64,000 nt of DNA from Carya illinoinensis (Eukaryota; Streptophyta; Magnoliopsida; Fagales; Juglandaceae): NCBI RefSeq assembly GCF_018687715.1, contig NC_056762.1:19912864-19976863 (forward strand), written 5' to 3'. A model generated the notes under the pieces. It made no database searches, was not told where the DNA came from, and was given only the letters and a program-made list of their open reading frames with translations. Below, piece after piece: positions 23,580 through 34,646 of this stretch (its first letter is position 1; each line of letters begins with the position of its first letter). Made by a program: the position numbers and the translations under genes.

Positions 23580-26023
23580 TAACTCACTCAAAAATGAGTA
23601 GCACTAATGCTATCCCAAGTGCAGGAGGATGTCGTGTAATAATTAGGAATAAATTCCTAGATCGTCTCCTCAGGGAAAGTTACTTAAAATTAAACTCGTT
23701 GAAAAAATGTGAAAAACTTCACAAAGAGAAAACAAGAGGATGATATGTGCAATGGATGGAAGAGGTTACTAGTCATGGACTAGATTCATATTTTTAGAGT
23801 TTTGATTGTCGGATTGGAATGTAAATGACTAACAGATTAAATTCAGAGATTAATAAAACTAAATTAAGAATTAAACTAGATTAGAAAGTAATTGACAAAA
23901 CATGCATTGAAAATTGAAAAGCCTCAAAATCAATATTCTAGGGTTTATCATTGTATCTAAATCACAAATTCTCAAATTAAACCATAACAATTGTAATCAC
24001 TATTAAAATGAAAGTTTAATGAAACAATAAAAATAAATAACATGAAATAAGTAAACAACAATTAAATTACCCAACTAAAACAAAAACAAAAGCTCTCTAC
24101 CAAACCCTTCTTGCAATAAATTAAACTAGTACACTTAATTAAAAACTTCTAAGACAATTCCTTTATTTCATGAAACAAACTAGCATATTTGATTAAAAAC
24201 TTCTAAAACAATTCTCTTGTTGCATGAAACCAACTAGCACACTTGAAAGAAATTAAGGTATTACAATTAATGAGATAAAATTCTAAAACAATTCTTAATA
24301 CTTAATAAAAATTCTTAAAACAAAAAAGCATTGTAGGCAAAAAACAAAAACTGCCCAATCTATATTAAGAAAGAAAAGTCAAAGAAAATGAAATGAAAAT
24401 TCTGCTACTTAAACAGAAGAGAAGGAAAATAAACTCAAGGTTGCCCTATGGCTATATATGAAAAGAAAACTCAAACGGGAAAACAAGTGCAACTTCAAGA
24501 ACTTAGTTGCTCAACTGTAGCTGAATGAAAAACCAAAACCAAAAAAAAAAAAACAATAACTCTCTCTAGCTTCTAAACGGAAAGAAGTAAGTAAAAAAAC
24601 TCCTCTGTGTTGCTGCCTCCAGCTGATTAAATACTCACTCCTGCTGCCCGTCCGAGTGTATACATCCATGTACTGTTGTAGATCCGACAAAGGGAATAAG
24701 ACCTGCTGTCTTCCTGTGCTTCAGGTCTGAAATGCTCTTGCTTTCCAACAACATCCAGCGTGTGTGAGTGGCTGTTGTCCGGCTGTGTGCTTTTGAGTGA
24801 GTTGGTGTCACTTTTCTGCATGTGTGTTGCATGTTGTCTGCATGTGTGCGTTGCATGTTGGTCTGCATGTGTTCCTGCATGTGTCCGAATGATGCTTTCT
24901 GTTCTGCATGTGCATGTGTGCTTGTCCTTGCTACAGGTTCATTGCTGTAGTAGCTGCTGCACATCCGAGTGAATGGTCTGCTGCATTTGCATTGTGTTCT
25001 GCATATGTTCGAATGGTCTGCTGTCTGAGTGTTCCTGCTGTCATGCATGTGTGAACTGGCTGTGTGCTTTTCCTTGCTGCAGCAGCTGCTGCACATCCGA
25101 GTGATCTGCATGTGTGAGTTGCTGTGGGTCCAGCTGTGTGCTGTCCGAATGAGGCTGGTCTGCTTTCTGTTGTGTACATGTGCATCGTCCATTTCTTCTC
25201 CTGCTGCTTGCTGTCTGCATGTGCATGGTTTGTTTGAGTGCTGTCCGAATGATGCTGCATGTGTGATTGGCTGTCAAAGCATGTCCGAGTGAGTGCTTTG
25301 CTTTGCTGCTGTCCGAGTGAACACATGTGTTTGTTCTGCTGCATGGTTGCATTGTGTGAGAGGCTGCTGTCACGTTTATTGCATGTGAGCTGCATGTGTA
25401 AGTTGGTCCCATGCATGGTGTCCGTGTGGTAAGCAAAAGCAATGACTCCTCGGGCCACAGGAGGCAAAACCAACTTCAAATCATATTCATAGTACGCAAT
25501 TCCCACCACTTCCACTAACCAGTGGCCAATCTTCAAACCTCAGTTAACTGGCACAGAAAATGACCCCCAAGAAAACAAAGCAAAAATCCACCTAGAAATT
25601 ACCTGGTTAAGTCAGATATTTCCTTGTACTTCCATTGAAGAAAAGAACAAATAGAGAGATTTTTCATACATCATCTAACAAACGCATGTCTCTCTCTCTG
25701 CACGTCTCCCTCACTTTGCAGCTTCCAAAGAAGTATTTGCAGTTGGGGGAGAGAGAGAGAGACAGAGCAACAAGGAGAATAATGGTACAAACACAAATGA
25801 TAATAGAAAGCAAGAAAAATTATGGACTAGAATGCACAGTAATCAATAGTTGGTAGAATTCAAGCAGAAATTCATGCTTTTAATCAATTAAAATCACAAC
25901 TTTGATTTATTCACTTTAACCATTTTTCCATTTAAAACCAATAATAATGTCATGATGAATTTAAAATACATTGGTTTTAAATAGCTAAAATATGCAATAT
26001 TTTGCAATATTTCAGCTCAATCA
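23580..26023 (-). mobile_element. Tat/Athila-like solo LTR, copy 2
   Basis: The 2444-bp insert has gtagc at 23575-23579 and 26024-26028 (the match extends to agtagct). On the minus strand it begins tgattgagctg, contains a TATA-like catatatag at 24460-24452 and ends with the U5-type motif ccctgaggagacgat near 23670 and tgcacttggg near 23620. The same motif order is seen in copies 1, 3 and 4. It is longer than the others because of a large tandem array (24640-25420). The long minus-strand frames within it (24635-25192, 24931-25536) derive from the array and carry no domain. Confidence 0.7.
24640..25420. repeat. Degenerate tandem repeats upstream of TATA in copy 2
   Basis: On the plus strand, units combine 'ctgcatgtgtg', 'gctgctgtccgagtg' and 'gtgctt' in varying order. 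On the minus strand this places a CACTCGGA / CACATGCAG array upstream of the TATA-like motif at 24452-24460. No frame is conserved. Confidence 0.8.
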
Positions 26024-27643
26024 GTAGCTTATGAAGTCCTTCACTCCAAGAATTCAATAATGTAAGGAAAGAAAGTTCATCGGCATTAAAACTTGACATG
26101 AGTAAGGCATACAACAGGATAGACTGGAGTTTTGTAGAAGTTGTAATGACAAAAATGGAATTTCCATTAAACTAGATTAAGCTCATTCAGTCATGCATCA
26201 ACTCAGTTTCCTATTCGATCCTGGTAAATGGGGTACCACTGAGGAGATTTAGGCCCTTAAGGGGACTTAGACAAGGGAATTCTGTGTCCCCTTACATATT
26301 CATCATGTGTGCTGAAGCCCTTACCTCACTACTGAATAGAGCAAAACAGTCTGGACACATAACACCTACACCAATTGGAAGAGGCCCCATCACAGTTAAT
26401 CACCTCTTTTTTGCAGATGATAGCTTACTCTTCTGTCAAGCAACACCTAAGGAGCTCTCATGTGCTCTCAACATTCTTGTAGTTTATGAAAAGGCATCGG
26501 GTCAAGTCTTGAACAAAGAAAAGTCCACAGTTTTATTTACCAAAAACACTGAGATAGTGGAGAAGGTCCAGATAATGCAGCTAGCAGGAGTCAAGGCTAC
26601 CAACAACTTTGAAAAATATTTGGGGCTACCTGCTCTAGTGGGAAGGAAGAAAGTGGTAGCATTTCATTCACTTATAGATAAAACTGGGGCTAGGGTGGCA
26701 AATTAGAAGAATAAATATCTCTCGACTGTAGGAAAAGAAGTCCTCTTAAAAGTAGTGCCACAGGCCATTCCCACTTATGCAATGGGAATTTTTCTGGTGC
26801 CAACCTCGATCACAAGTAAGCTTAACCAACTTATCAAAAAAATTTCGTGAGGCTATAATGAGGACACCTCTAAGATACAATGGGTGAAGTGGAAATAGAT
26901 CAACTATAGTAAAGAGTTAGGTGGTCTTTGCTTCAAATATTTCAAAAGTTTAAATTTAGCACTATTAGCTAAACAAGGTTGGAGAATGATAGGATGGTAT
27001 GGCAACCCACCACGAATGGTCAATATTCAGTAAGAAGTGGATATCACCTTCATAGACAAATGGAAGATGATCTTGAAGGGGAACCATCCAGTAGAGCACA
27101 AGACAATCAATCACGTATGGAAAAGCATTTGGAATCTAAGGACCACTCCAAATGTCAAAATTTTCATTTGGAGAGCATGTAGCGAGGCTCTCCCAACTCT
27201 TGCCAACTTGAAAAGAAGAAAAATTCTGGAGGAAAGTACATGTTTCATTTGCACACAAGCTCCTGAAACTTCGAGTCATGCCTTATGGAGCTGTACTGCT
27301 ACTCAAGATGTGTGGAACTAGAGTTGCAGAAGGGTTCAAAAAATGACTTTCCATAGTGATCTGTTCTTTGATATCTGGTATACTCTAGTAGAGAATCTAG
27401 ATGCTGCTGAATTAGAGGAGACTGATGTTACCTTGAAAGGGATTTGGACCAATAGGAATGAATTCTGTCATGGTAAAGCTTTCCTGCATCCTACAAGGGT
27501 ATACCAGCAGGCCACAAAAGAGCTATCTACATTCAAAGAAACCATCAAAGTATCAAAGGGGGTAAATAGACAAGCTACTGCAGTAATACATAAGTGGTCA
27601 AACCAGCTCTGCACTACTTTAAACTCAATTGGGATGCGGTTGT
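26024..27643 (+). pseudogene. LINE-1 ORF2 part 3: RT core and zf-RVT
   Basis: RT continues with VAYEVLHS, LKLDMSKAYNRIDWSF (first catalytic Asp), LVNGVPLRRF, GLRQGNSVSPYIFIMCAEAL and HLFFADDSLLFCQAT, the F(A)DD active-site box. The thumb-like region includes GQVLNKEKSTVLF and EKYLGLPALVGRKK. zf-RVT is at 27037-27320: WKSIWNLRTTPNVKIFIWRA (in part), ALPTLANLKRR, CFICTQAPETSSHALWSC, with the two Cys pairs kept. A linker frame (27343-27687) leads to LNWDAVVD-type sequence, the start of RNase H. The target gttgt is then duplicated by the next insertion. Stops at 26707 and several frameshifts. Confidence 0.9.
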
Positions 27644-28579
27644 TGACCGGTGCAAAACTGCAAGTGCACAGTATCGTAGTTTTATAATAAAGTGATAAGA
27701 AGAGTATCGTCCTCAGGGATTGGTACCTTACTTTTGCCAAATACCAAAATTATACTAATCTTGATTTTATCTAGAGGAATCACTAAGATTTTTATAGTTG
27801 CAATTTAAACTAAAATCGACGCAAAGAGAAATACGCAAAGGAAATAAAACTGACGTTCAAAGATCAAATTAATGGGAAAGAAAACTTCTAGGAAATCGAT
27901 TTCACCTAATTCTTCACTATATTTTTCTTATCCAGCTAATTTAATTTAATTCTTTTTGTTCATTAGCAAATCTCTAATTCATCCAACAGCCTCTTTCGAT
28001 AGTCAATTGGAAATTATTCTTGTTCATCAATTCACACAAGAATATGCAAATTAAATAATCAAGAAAGCAATAAGACCAATGATTTAATTACTACATAGGT
28101 TCATACAAGTCTTTTGATCTCTATACTTACCTATGTTGAAATATTCAAGATCTACCCTATGATTCCCTCTTTCGATAGCAAATCACAAGATTAAATATCA
28201 TCTAATCAATGGTCAGTTAATTAGAAGCAATAAACTCAGAATAAATCAGATAAACACAGAGAGAATTGCCTTAAATTAGCATAGACAATCAAGCATAGTT
28301 CGGAACTAGGTTACATCGTTTTCCTATAATAAATAAAATTTAGCTCATGCTAGAAATGGAATTCAACATAAACAAATTCACCATAATTGTTCTGAGAATA
28401 TTGGAAGAAAATAAACGCTGACTCGTAGCCGCAACTCATCTCCAAAAACTCAAGAAAATGTTTCAATGCTTTTCTCCCGTTTGTGCTCAAGTATGATTCC
28501 AAAACAGATTATTTGAATCCTTATAGCTGTGTTTTTCTGTCCCAAAAAATGTTCTCCAGTCAAAAGTATGAAAAATCAC

Positions 28580-28589
28580 TTTTATATGG
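28580..28589 (-). promoter_or_regulatory. TATA-like box in Tat-like LTR copy 3
   Basis: The minus strand reads ccatataaaa, identical in context to copy 4 at 63163-63172. Confidence 0.55.
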
Positions 28590-28620
28590 TGTGACGGTGG
28601 AAGACCCTAGATCTGTCAAA

Positions 28621-28840
28621 ATATGATGTTTGCTCGAGCGGGGTGTCGAGCGCACATAGTGTTTGACTCTGCCTGATTTCGATCGAGTGTCCTATCGAGT
28701 GCACATCGATCATTCGACTCTGCCTGATTTCGCTCGAGCGATCTTTGTTTTCCAGCAACCCAGTCGAGCTCACTGTCGAGCGGTAGTCGAGCGTTTGAAT
28801 CTGCCTGAATTTGCTCGAGTGGCCAAAAGCCTCTGCTCGA
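28621..28840 (-). repeat. Palindromic CTCGAGCG repeat array (copy 3)
   Basis: Repeated CGCTCGAGCG-like palindromes are spaced by 'gactctgcctgatttc' type spacers (near 28660, 28713 and 28795), in irregular units of about 55-80 bp. It lies immediately upstream of the TATA-like motif on the element's strand. Confidence 0.85.
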
Positions 28841-28883
28841 GCGATCTTGTAAAATCTGCAATACGAAATTTTGCAAGTCATCA

Positions 28884-29344
28884 GTTGTCAAAGGAAAGGA
28901 GGGAAGAATTGGGGTAGGAGTGATAGTCAGAGATTACCAAGGCCAGGTTATTGGTGCTCTACGTGCTTAAAGGTCACTTAGAGGTAGTCCATTTGATGCT
29001 AAAGCTTATGGTTTATTAATTGCAACTATTTTTTGTTAAAGAGCAAGGCCTACAACAGGTCTGTTTAAAGGGGGATGCTAAACATGTAGTGGATTTGTTG
29101 CAAAGCCAAGGTCTGGACTGGAGTTTGGGGGGCTGCCTTATTGAAGATGCAAGACGGGCGTTGAACTCAAGTGTCAACTAGACAGCATCTCATATCCATA
29201 GAGAGGCAAACATGGCAGCCCACCAACTTTCAAAAGTAGCCATCGAAGAAGTAGAGGATGTTTATGATATTGAATGGTACCCAACTTGTATCTTGTCTAT
29301 TGTGCACAAAGAAATGATATAACTAAGAAACTCTATGTCATTTT
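28884..29344 (+). pseudogene. LINE-1 ORF2 part 4: RNase H
   Basis: After the duplicated gttgt the LINE resumes with KEGRIGVGVIVRDYQGQVIG and PFDAKAYGLLIA (the catalytic Glu position of E..A is changed to Lys). Then follow LKGDAKHVVDLLQS, containing the catalytic Asp, and HIHREANMAAHQLSKVA with the final HREAN..AH motif. Stops occur after GALRA and in the second helix. The matching domain in LINE-2 is at 54129-54671. The block is interrupted at 29345 by the family B element. Confidence 0.87.
29340..29344. repeat. TSD of complete family B element (left)
   Basis: atttt, identical to 36843-36847. Confidence 0.9.
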
Positions 29345-31538
29345 TGTGATGACCCGTTTTTACGTGTATTTTCACTGAATGAGTATTTTTAATTTAATTA
29401 ATATATTGGTTCTTTTATTTTAAGTTATTGTATTTTAAATTGGTTTTTATTTTATTTGACGTGGTGTTTAATTTATTTTAGTCGTTTTATATTTTTAAAA
29501 TTGTTTTCAGTGGATCAGTTTTTTTGGTTTCCGGAGTGAGGATTGGACCTCATTTCTTTTCTTTTCTCTTTTTTCTTTTTCCCTTTTTCCTTTTTCCTTT
29601 TCCCTTTTCTTTCCTTCTTCTTTCTTTCTTTTTTCTTCCTCCTTTTCTCTTCTCTCCCGCACACGCCCAGCTGCTCCCTTTCTCCTTCCCGTCACTGACC
29701 CTATGACCGCCCAGACCTGCCGCCGTCAGCCAGCGTGGTAAACACCACCCCCACCATTCGAACCCCCTCCGGTCGGTGATCACCCCCACCAATTTTCAAG
29801 GCCATCCGTGCAGCCATTAGTCGTCACACACGGCTGGAAGTCATGGCACCAGCTCTCCCTTCCCTCTCTATCACCAGTTGCTTTCTTAGCCCAGAACCAC
29901 CGCTCACTTGCGACGTGGCCGACACTACCCACCCAGTTTTCTTCCCCTCCCACCAATGAACATCCACACCAAGTTTCACCTCCATCCGAGCCACCGTTAG
30001 CCGCCACGAGCTCCTCCAAGCCACACGGTTTTTGAGCTTTTCCGGTGTCGTCATTCCACCTCCGGCCACCATCTCTTCAAAACTTCTTCCTCTACCTCTT
30101 GCCGACCTAACCCACCTAATTTCAGCCTCGATCCGTTGCTGGAGCAGCTCCCACGAGCTCAACTCCGATTTGCCCCTTTAATCTCTTCCACCGCCGTTTC
30201 CACCGCCACCCACAGCCAAAGCTCACTTCCTTTAACTTCATAAACATCTCAAGACCATTCAATATCAATTTTGTGTCTTGGTTTGCCCCCGTTTGAAAGT
30301 GGGCAATTTATTACCCATGGCCACAGTGTAAAATACACTGTTACGTTGCTTTTTCTGCTATTTGCAACGCCGCGAACTTTCAAAAAATACCTTATAGTGC
30401 TGTAAGTATTTTTCAAACTCTACTTTTAGATTTAAATATATTTTGCTCTTACAATAAATTATCTATTGGTTGATTGATTTCGGACTAAGTTCGAGGAGTT
30501 CGGGGGTTGGATGGATTGAGGACGGAGTTGCTTGATTTGTTGATTTGTGATTGGTTGGTTGTTTTGTGCCTTGAGATTTGCATTTACATGGTGCATGTAC
30601 GTGCATTTTATTTAATTGAGAAAATCCTGTTTTATTGGCGTAAATGGATTTTCGGGTGCGTGTGTATCACGACCCCAAGCCGAGATGGGGTATTATCTCG
30701 ATGGAGCTCCTCTGTTCACTCGGGAGCGTAATATACTGAGTGATGTCCCCTGGGTTGTCGCTGGATGACAACGGGAGCGGGCAGGATGGTAACGCTCTCG
30801 TACCGACTCCGTGGCCCTTCGTTGGTGAGGGCTAGAGGATGCTTGGCTACGAACGCGTGGGGCATGAAATTGGGCATCGCTCGTTTAGGTGTCACACCGT
30901 GGTCATTACTCGCGGGATGGCACAGGAGCCAGGGTGTGTGGATGACCCCTAGGGGAGGTCATGGTGCATACGGGTTAATTGGTTATTGGATATGAGTTGG
31001 ATTTGGGCCAAATGAGACTTTTGGCATGAGTTGCAAAGTGATATGTTTTTGGGGCCAAATGAGATTTTTGGCGTGCGTGGAAAATATATGGTTTTACGAG
31101 TCATGTGCATTGGCTTTTCTTTCATGCATGTTGTTTGAGTTAATATGTTTTTATCTAGTGGTGTTTGGATTTTACTTACCTGCGGCACCATTTTTGGTAC
31201 CGTAGATTTTGATGCAGAGATCGAGGAAGAGGAGGAGGCTGAGCCCGAGGATGCAGCTTCGCCGGAGTTCTGAGTTGGAGTTATGCTTTGTAGTTGGTTC
31301 CAAAACTATATTTATGATTTGTAATATTTTATTATGTATGTTTTGAATGGCTTTGTATTAAACTAAGAAAAATTCTGGTACTTAGTTTATGGCTTTGCTA
31401 TCCGCTGCGTGTTTCTTCTTGTACATTTGTTGCTTTTACACACACTTGGCACTCGTCGGTAGGGTGGTGACCCGTGATGTCACCATCCGGACGTCTCGAT
31501 TTTCCCGTGTCCGTACGTGGGGATTTGGGGGAGTCACA
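29345..31538 (+). repeat. 5' LTR of LARD-like element
   Basis: AT-rich head, polypyrimidine tract at 29553-29655, GC-rich Pro/Thr/Ser-codon region 29655-30200, hairpin-rich part 30660-30960 (for example cgagatggggtattatctcg) and the acidic frame ending at 31273. Ends gagtcaca. Confidence 0.92.
31145..31273 (+). CDS. Small acidic LTR reading frame, copy 2
   Basis: 42 codons from ATG 31145: LSSGVWILLTCGT, FGTVDFDAEI, then EEEEEAEPEDAASPEF and TGA. It is the same length as copy 1, with substitutions that keep the frame. Product unknown, translation unproven. Confidence 0.35.
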   Translation: MFLSSGVWILLTCGTIFGTVDFDAEIEEEEEAEPEDAASPEF

Positions 31539-31540
31539 GG

Positions 31541-31552
31541 TGGTATCAGAAC
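31541..31552 (+). other. PBS of LARD-like element
   Basis: tggtatcagaac, one mismatch from the iMet-tRNA PBS, two bases after the LTR end. Confidence 0.88.
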
Positions 31553-34500
31553 GGTTTGGCTCTAGGTAAAACCACATGTCCCGTAGGTAGTAACAGAATG
31601 TTTTTAAAGTTGTGTTTTAAAATTTATTTTAAGTAAAGTTGCTATTTGACATGTTTTATTTGTTTTGAATTTATTTGAGCTTGTTTGCTTGTATATATTT
31701 ATTTAGTTATGTTATTGCATGTTGGTTTCTTTTGTTTCTTGTTATGTGGTTTGGTTTTGGTTTTCGGTTTTATGTTGTTGGTTTTTTGTTTTTCTTAAAG
31801 GGGGTCAAAGGCTGTGTTATGGCAGGAAGATGGTACGATCGACAATACTGTTAGGTATGAATATTTAGCGTAATAGGCTGGAATATTTATCGATGTGGCT
31901 TGCTGTTATAATATCGAGACTTGAAGGGAATGATATGGTTTAGGCGATCTTTGTGGAGTAGGAACTCAAGTCATAATAGGAGGGGGTAAATAGCTTTAAG
32001 TTGCCTAAAATGATTGAGATCTTAGGTTTTGTAGAATTTATGTAATGAGTCTTTAGAGTAGGAGATTGTAAGTTCAACTAACATCAAGAATAAATTGATG
32101 AGAGTTTCATTTAAGGTTTAAGGTTTTGTGGACTCTAGGAAATGATTTGTTATCAATTAATGTTTTAGATTTTGAAAGTCTTGGGAGGCGATTGTTTTAT
32201 TATCGGATCTAAGGTCTTCAATCTTGTTGATTTCAGAGAATGATCTTTAGATGATCAAAGGTTTAGAATGACTTGATGAACTGCTTTATAGTAAGACTTG
32301 AGTTTTAGATACGCGGATTTGGTATGCTAACTCAATCTATCTTAGAGTTTGATTACTCTGTAACCATTACCATAGGGGTGATCAGAGTTAAGTTTTGATA
32401 TGGAAATTTTTGAGGAGCATATTTTCTAAGGTTTAGGGGTATTGCTCTAGTTCAAAAATGGTTATTATTATGTTGGAGTTATAGTATTCCTTTGCGTAGA
32501 TGGAGGTTTCAAACCTTTTAGAGTACAATGATGGTCCTAGATAGAGTGCGCGTACTTGGGTTAGATGGCTATTTACTGATTTAAGCTTGGGCAGGGAAAT
32601 GTCATGGTTCAGTTGAATCCATAAGGACGAAGGCATGAGCCATGAATGAACGGAGGTAACAACTAATAAGAGCGCAAAGAATCTAAAGTTAAAATTCCAT
32701 AGGATTTACGGAATGAGTTTATGGAACCTGAGATGGTAGGTCCAACGAAAATTTGAGGAGTCGATTAAATTGGAACTTTCATATTTTTCCTAAAGCAAAT
32801 TGATGACATTTTGTGAGTTATTTTGTCTACAACCATTAAGACATCAATTCGTCTAATTTAAGTAATCGATGTGTAGATTTTCAAGAAGAGATTTTCTCTA
32901 TGAGACTCGAAGGTAATGTTTTTGCTGACTCATGAAGAGGGTTGTTTTTTTAAAAAGTTTTGGAAATTTATGGTTTAGAAGATGCTTATTCTCGAGTTGG
33001 GGGTTATAGGGTTGGTAAATTTTAGGAAATGATTCTTTTCAGGTTTCAGGGCTAAGGTGGTGTAGGTTAGGAAATAATTTTGTCGATCCTAAAAATATAG
33101 GTCCATCCGGGGTGTTGGAGATGGTAGTTTATGTGTTGGTATTAAATGAGTATGTTAATTTGAGTGTCGGTATTTATTATTTTTGGGTTTGGGGCTGTAT
33201 GTTCGGCCGACTTTTAGGAATGGATTTTGGCATATTTAAGGATATAAGTTGAGCAGATTCAGGAATGATTTTTGTTGATTTGAATATATAAGTCTAGATG
33301 ATGGAAATGGTAGCAGTGGATCACTTGTACGTCGGATGATTATTGGTTTTGGCTATGAGTTTTGGTAAGATGATCGAAGTGTACAGTCAAAGTGGGTTAC
33401 GCAATAGAATGATGGTAGGCGATGATTGTTGTGATTAGTCGTAGGAATTAATTGTGACTTGTGTTCACTTAGAAATTTAAATTTGAGAGCTATATTGTGT
33501 CTTAGAGACTAAGTGTCCAGTCGGAAGAATTATAGACATTATTATTTAGTTTGAAGAGTGTTTGTTGGGTCACCATGTGTGGTGTATGATGAAATCTTTG
33601 AGGTTGGAACTTAGGCATCAACGGTGGATAACATAAATAGATTTAGAAGGTAATATGGCTTTAGGATCCAAGGGTGATGTGGAATAATTTTGGAGGATTG
33701 AAGATTTGAGTAGTATGGCTTGCCTTGAGATTTAATGGGGATGTGCAATTGAAGAAACTAGTCGTATAAATACTGGCTTATGGAAGTAGATATAAGTGGG
33801 CAAGTTACCAAGAAGGTTTCAATAATGTTTTGGTGAGTTTTATGGTGATTCGTATTAAGATTAGTCATTGTCAGGTTATATGATATTCAGAATTTAGGTG
33901 ATGAGCTTTTAAATATAGATTGTTAGGTAAAAGTTCATAATCGCTCTTGTGGGTTGGTCGATATAGATTCGAGCCTTTTAGGTTATGTTCCTTACCTGAG
34001 ATGTGGTAGTTTTATTTTGAAAGGATGATGCTTGTTTTCATTTTGGGATGTTGAGATTGATGGGTGTTGATTTCTGTCAACAATCATGGATGTATTTTTG
34101 CAAAATGTTGATTTTTGATTAGAGCAGCGATGGCCAACTGAGGAATGAGTGGAGATTTGTGTGTTTTGGAGGTATATTATTTTCTATAGAAATGTGGTAA
34201 AGGTTTTCTTGTGATTAGGTGTGGATTGAGCTTGTACTTGATGATGTTAATTTATGAGGATGTAACCTTTATGTATTTTGGTGAGTTATCAGAGTGCGCG
34301 CGAAAGCATGATTTTTGGAGATTCTTAGAAATTCAAATTTTGTGTTGATCTTGAAGAATTAGTAGTGATTCGAAGTTCTAATGGGAGATTAATCATTTGG
34401 TCGTGCAAATTTCGTTTATTGATGGTCAACTTTGGAAGTGGCTATTAGGCTACAAAAGTTGGAATAGGATGGAAATTCGGAAGGTAAACAGAGACGTTGT

Positions 34501-34630
34501 CGATATTAGCAATTTATGGTGTGAAGATAATAACTATTGGAATTTGTTGGGAGTTGTTGATGATATGTATCTCTCAAATATGTTTGGAATTGTATCTTGT
34601 ATCTTTTTGGCGCTGATGGTTGATCTTGCA
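31553..34630 (+). other. Non-coding interior of LARD-like element
   Basis: AT-rich sequence without recognisable retroviral domains. An ATG near 31822 (MAGRWYDRQ) could be a relic of a gag start but stops at once. The last ~800 bases (33845-34640) match the inverted sequence 61940-62894, showing that the non-coding interior is shared by another family member and is not just one decayed copy. Confidence 0.8.
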
Positions 34631-34631
34631 T

Positions 34632-34646
34632 TTTAAGGGGAGAGGA
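34632..34646 (+). other. Polypurine tract of LARD-like element
   Basis: ttttaaggggagagga, immediately before the 3' LTR. The related minus-strand copy has ttttaagggggggagga (61937 region). Confidence 0.85.

Larger units (their letters stand above)
27644..28883 (-). mobile_element. Tat/Athila-like solo LTR, copy 3
   Basis: The 1240-bp insert is flanked by gttgt (27639-27643 and 28884-28888). On the minus strand it begins tgatgacttgc, has the ctcgagcg array, then TATA (28589-28580), AT-rich sequence and a U5 end with ccctgaggacgatac, tgtgcacttgcag and a final ccggtca. It matches copy 4 (62895-64000) closely over its whole visible length in inverse orientation. The element carries no gene. Confidence 0.8.

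Noticed and set aside
24635..25536. Long minus-strand open frames (185, 201 and 133 codons) rich in His, Thr, Ser and Cys.
   Set aside because: They lie in the degenerate tandem array of Tat-like LTR copy 2; three frames are open at once and no domain is visible.
34397..34636. 79-codon frame ending at the polypurine tract, possibly the end of a pol gene.
   Set aside because: The homologous inverted segment at 61937-62150 has indels that break the frame, and no integrase or chromodomain motif is present.
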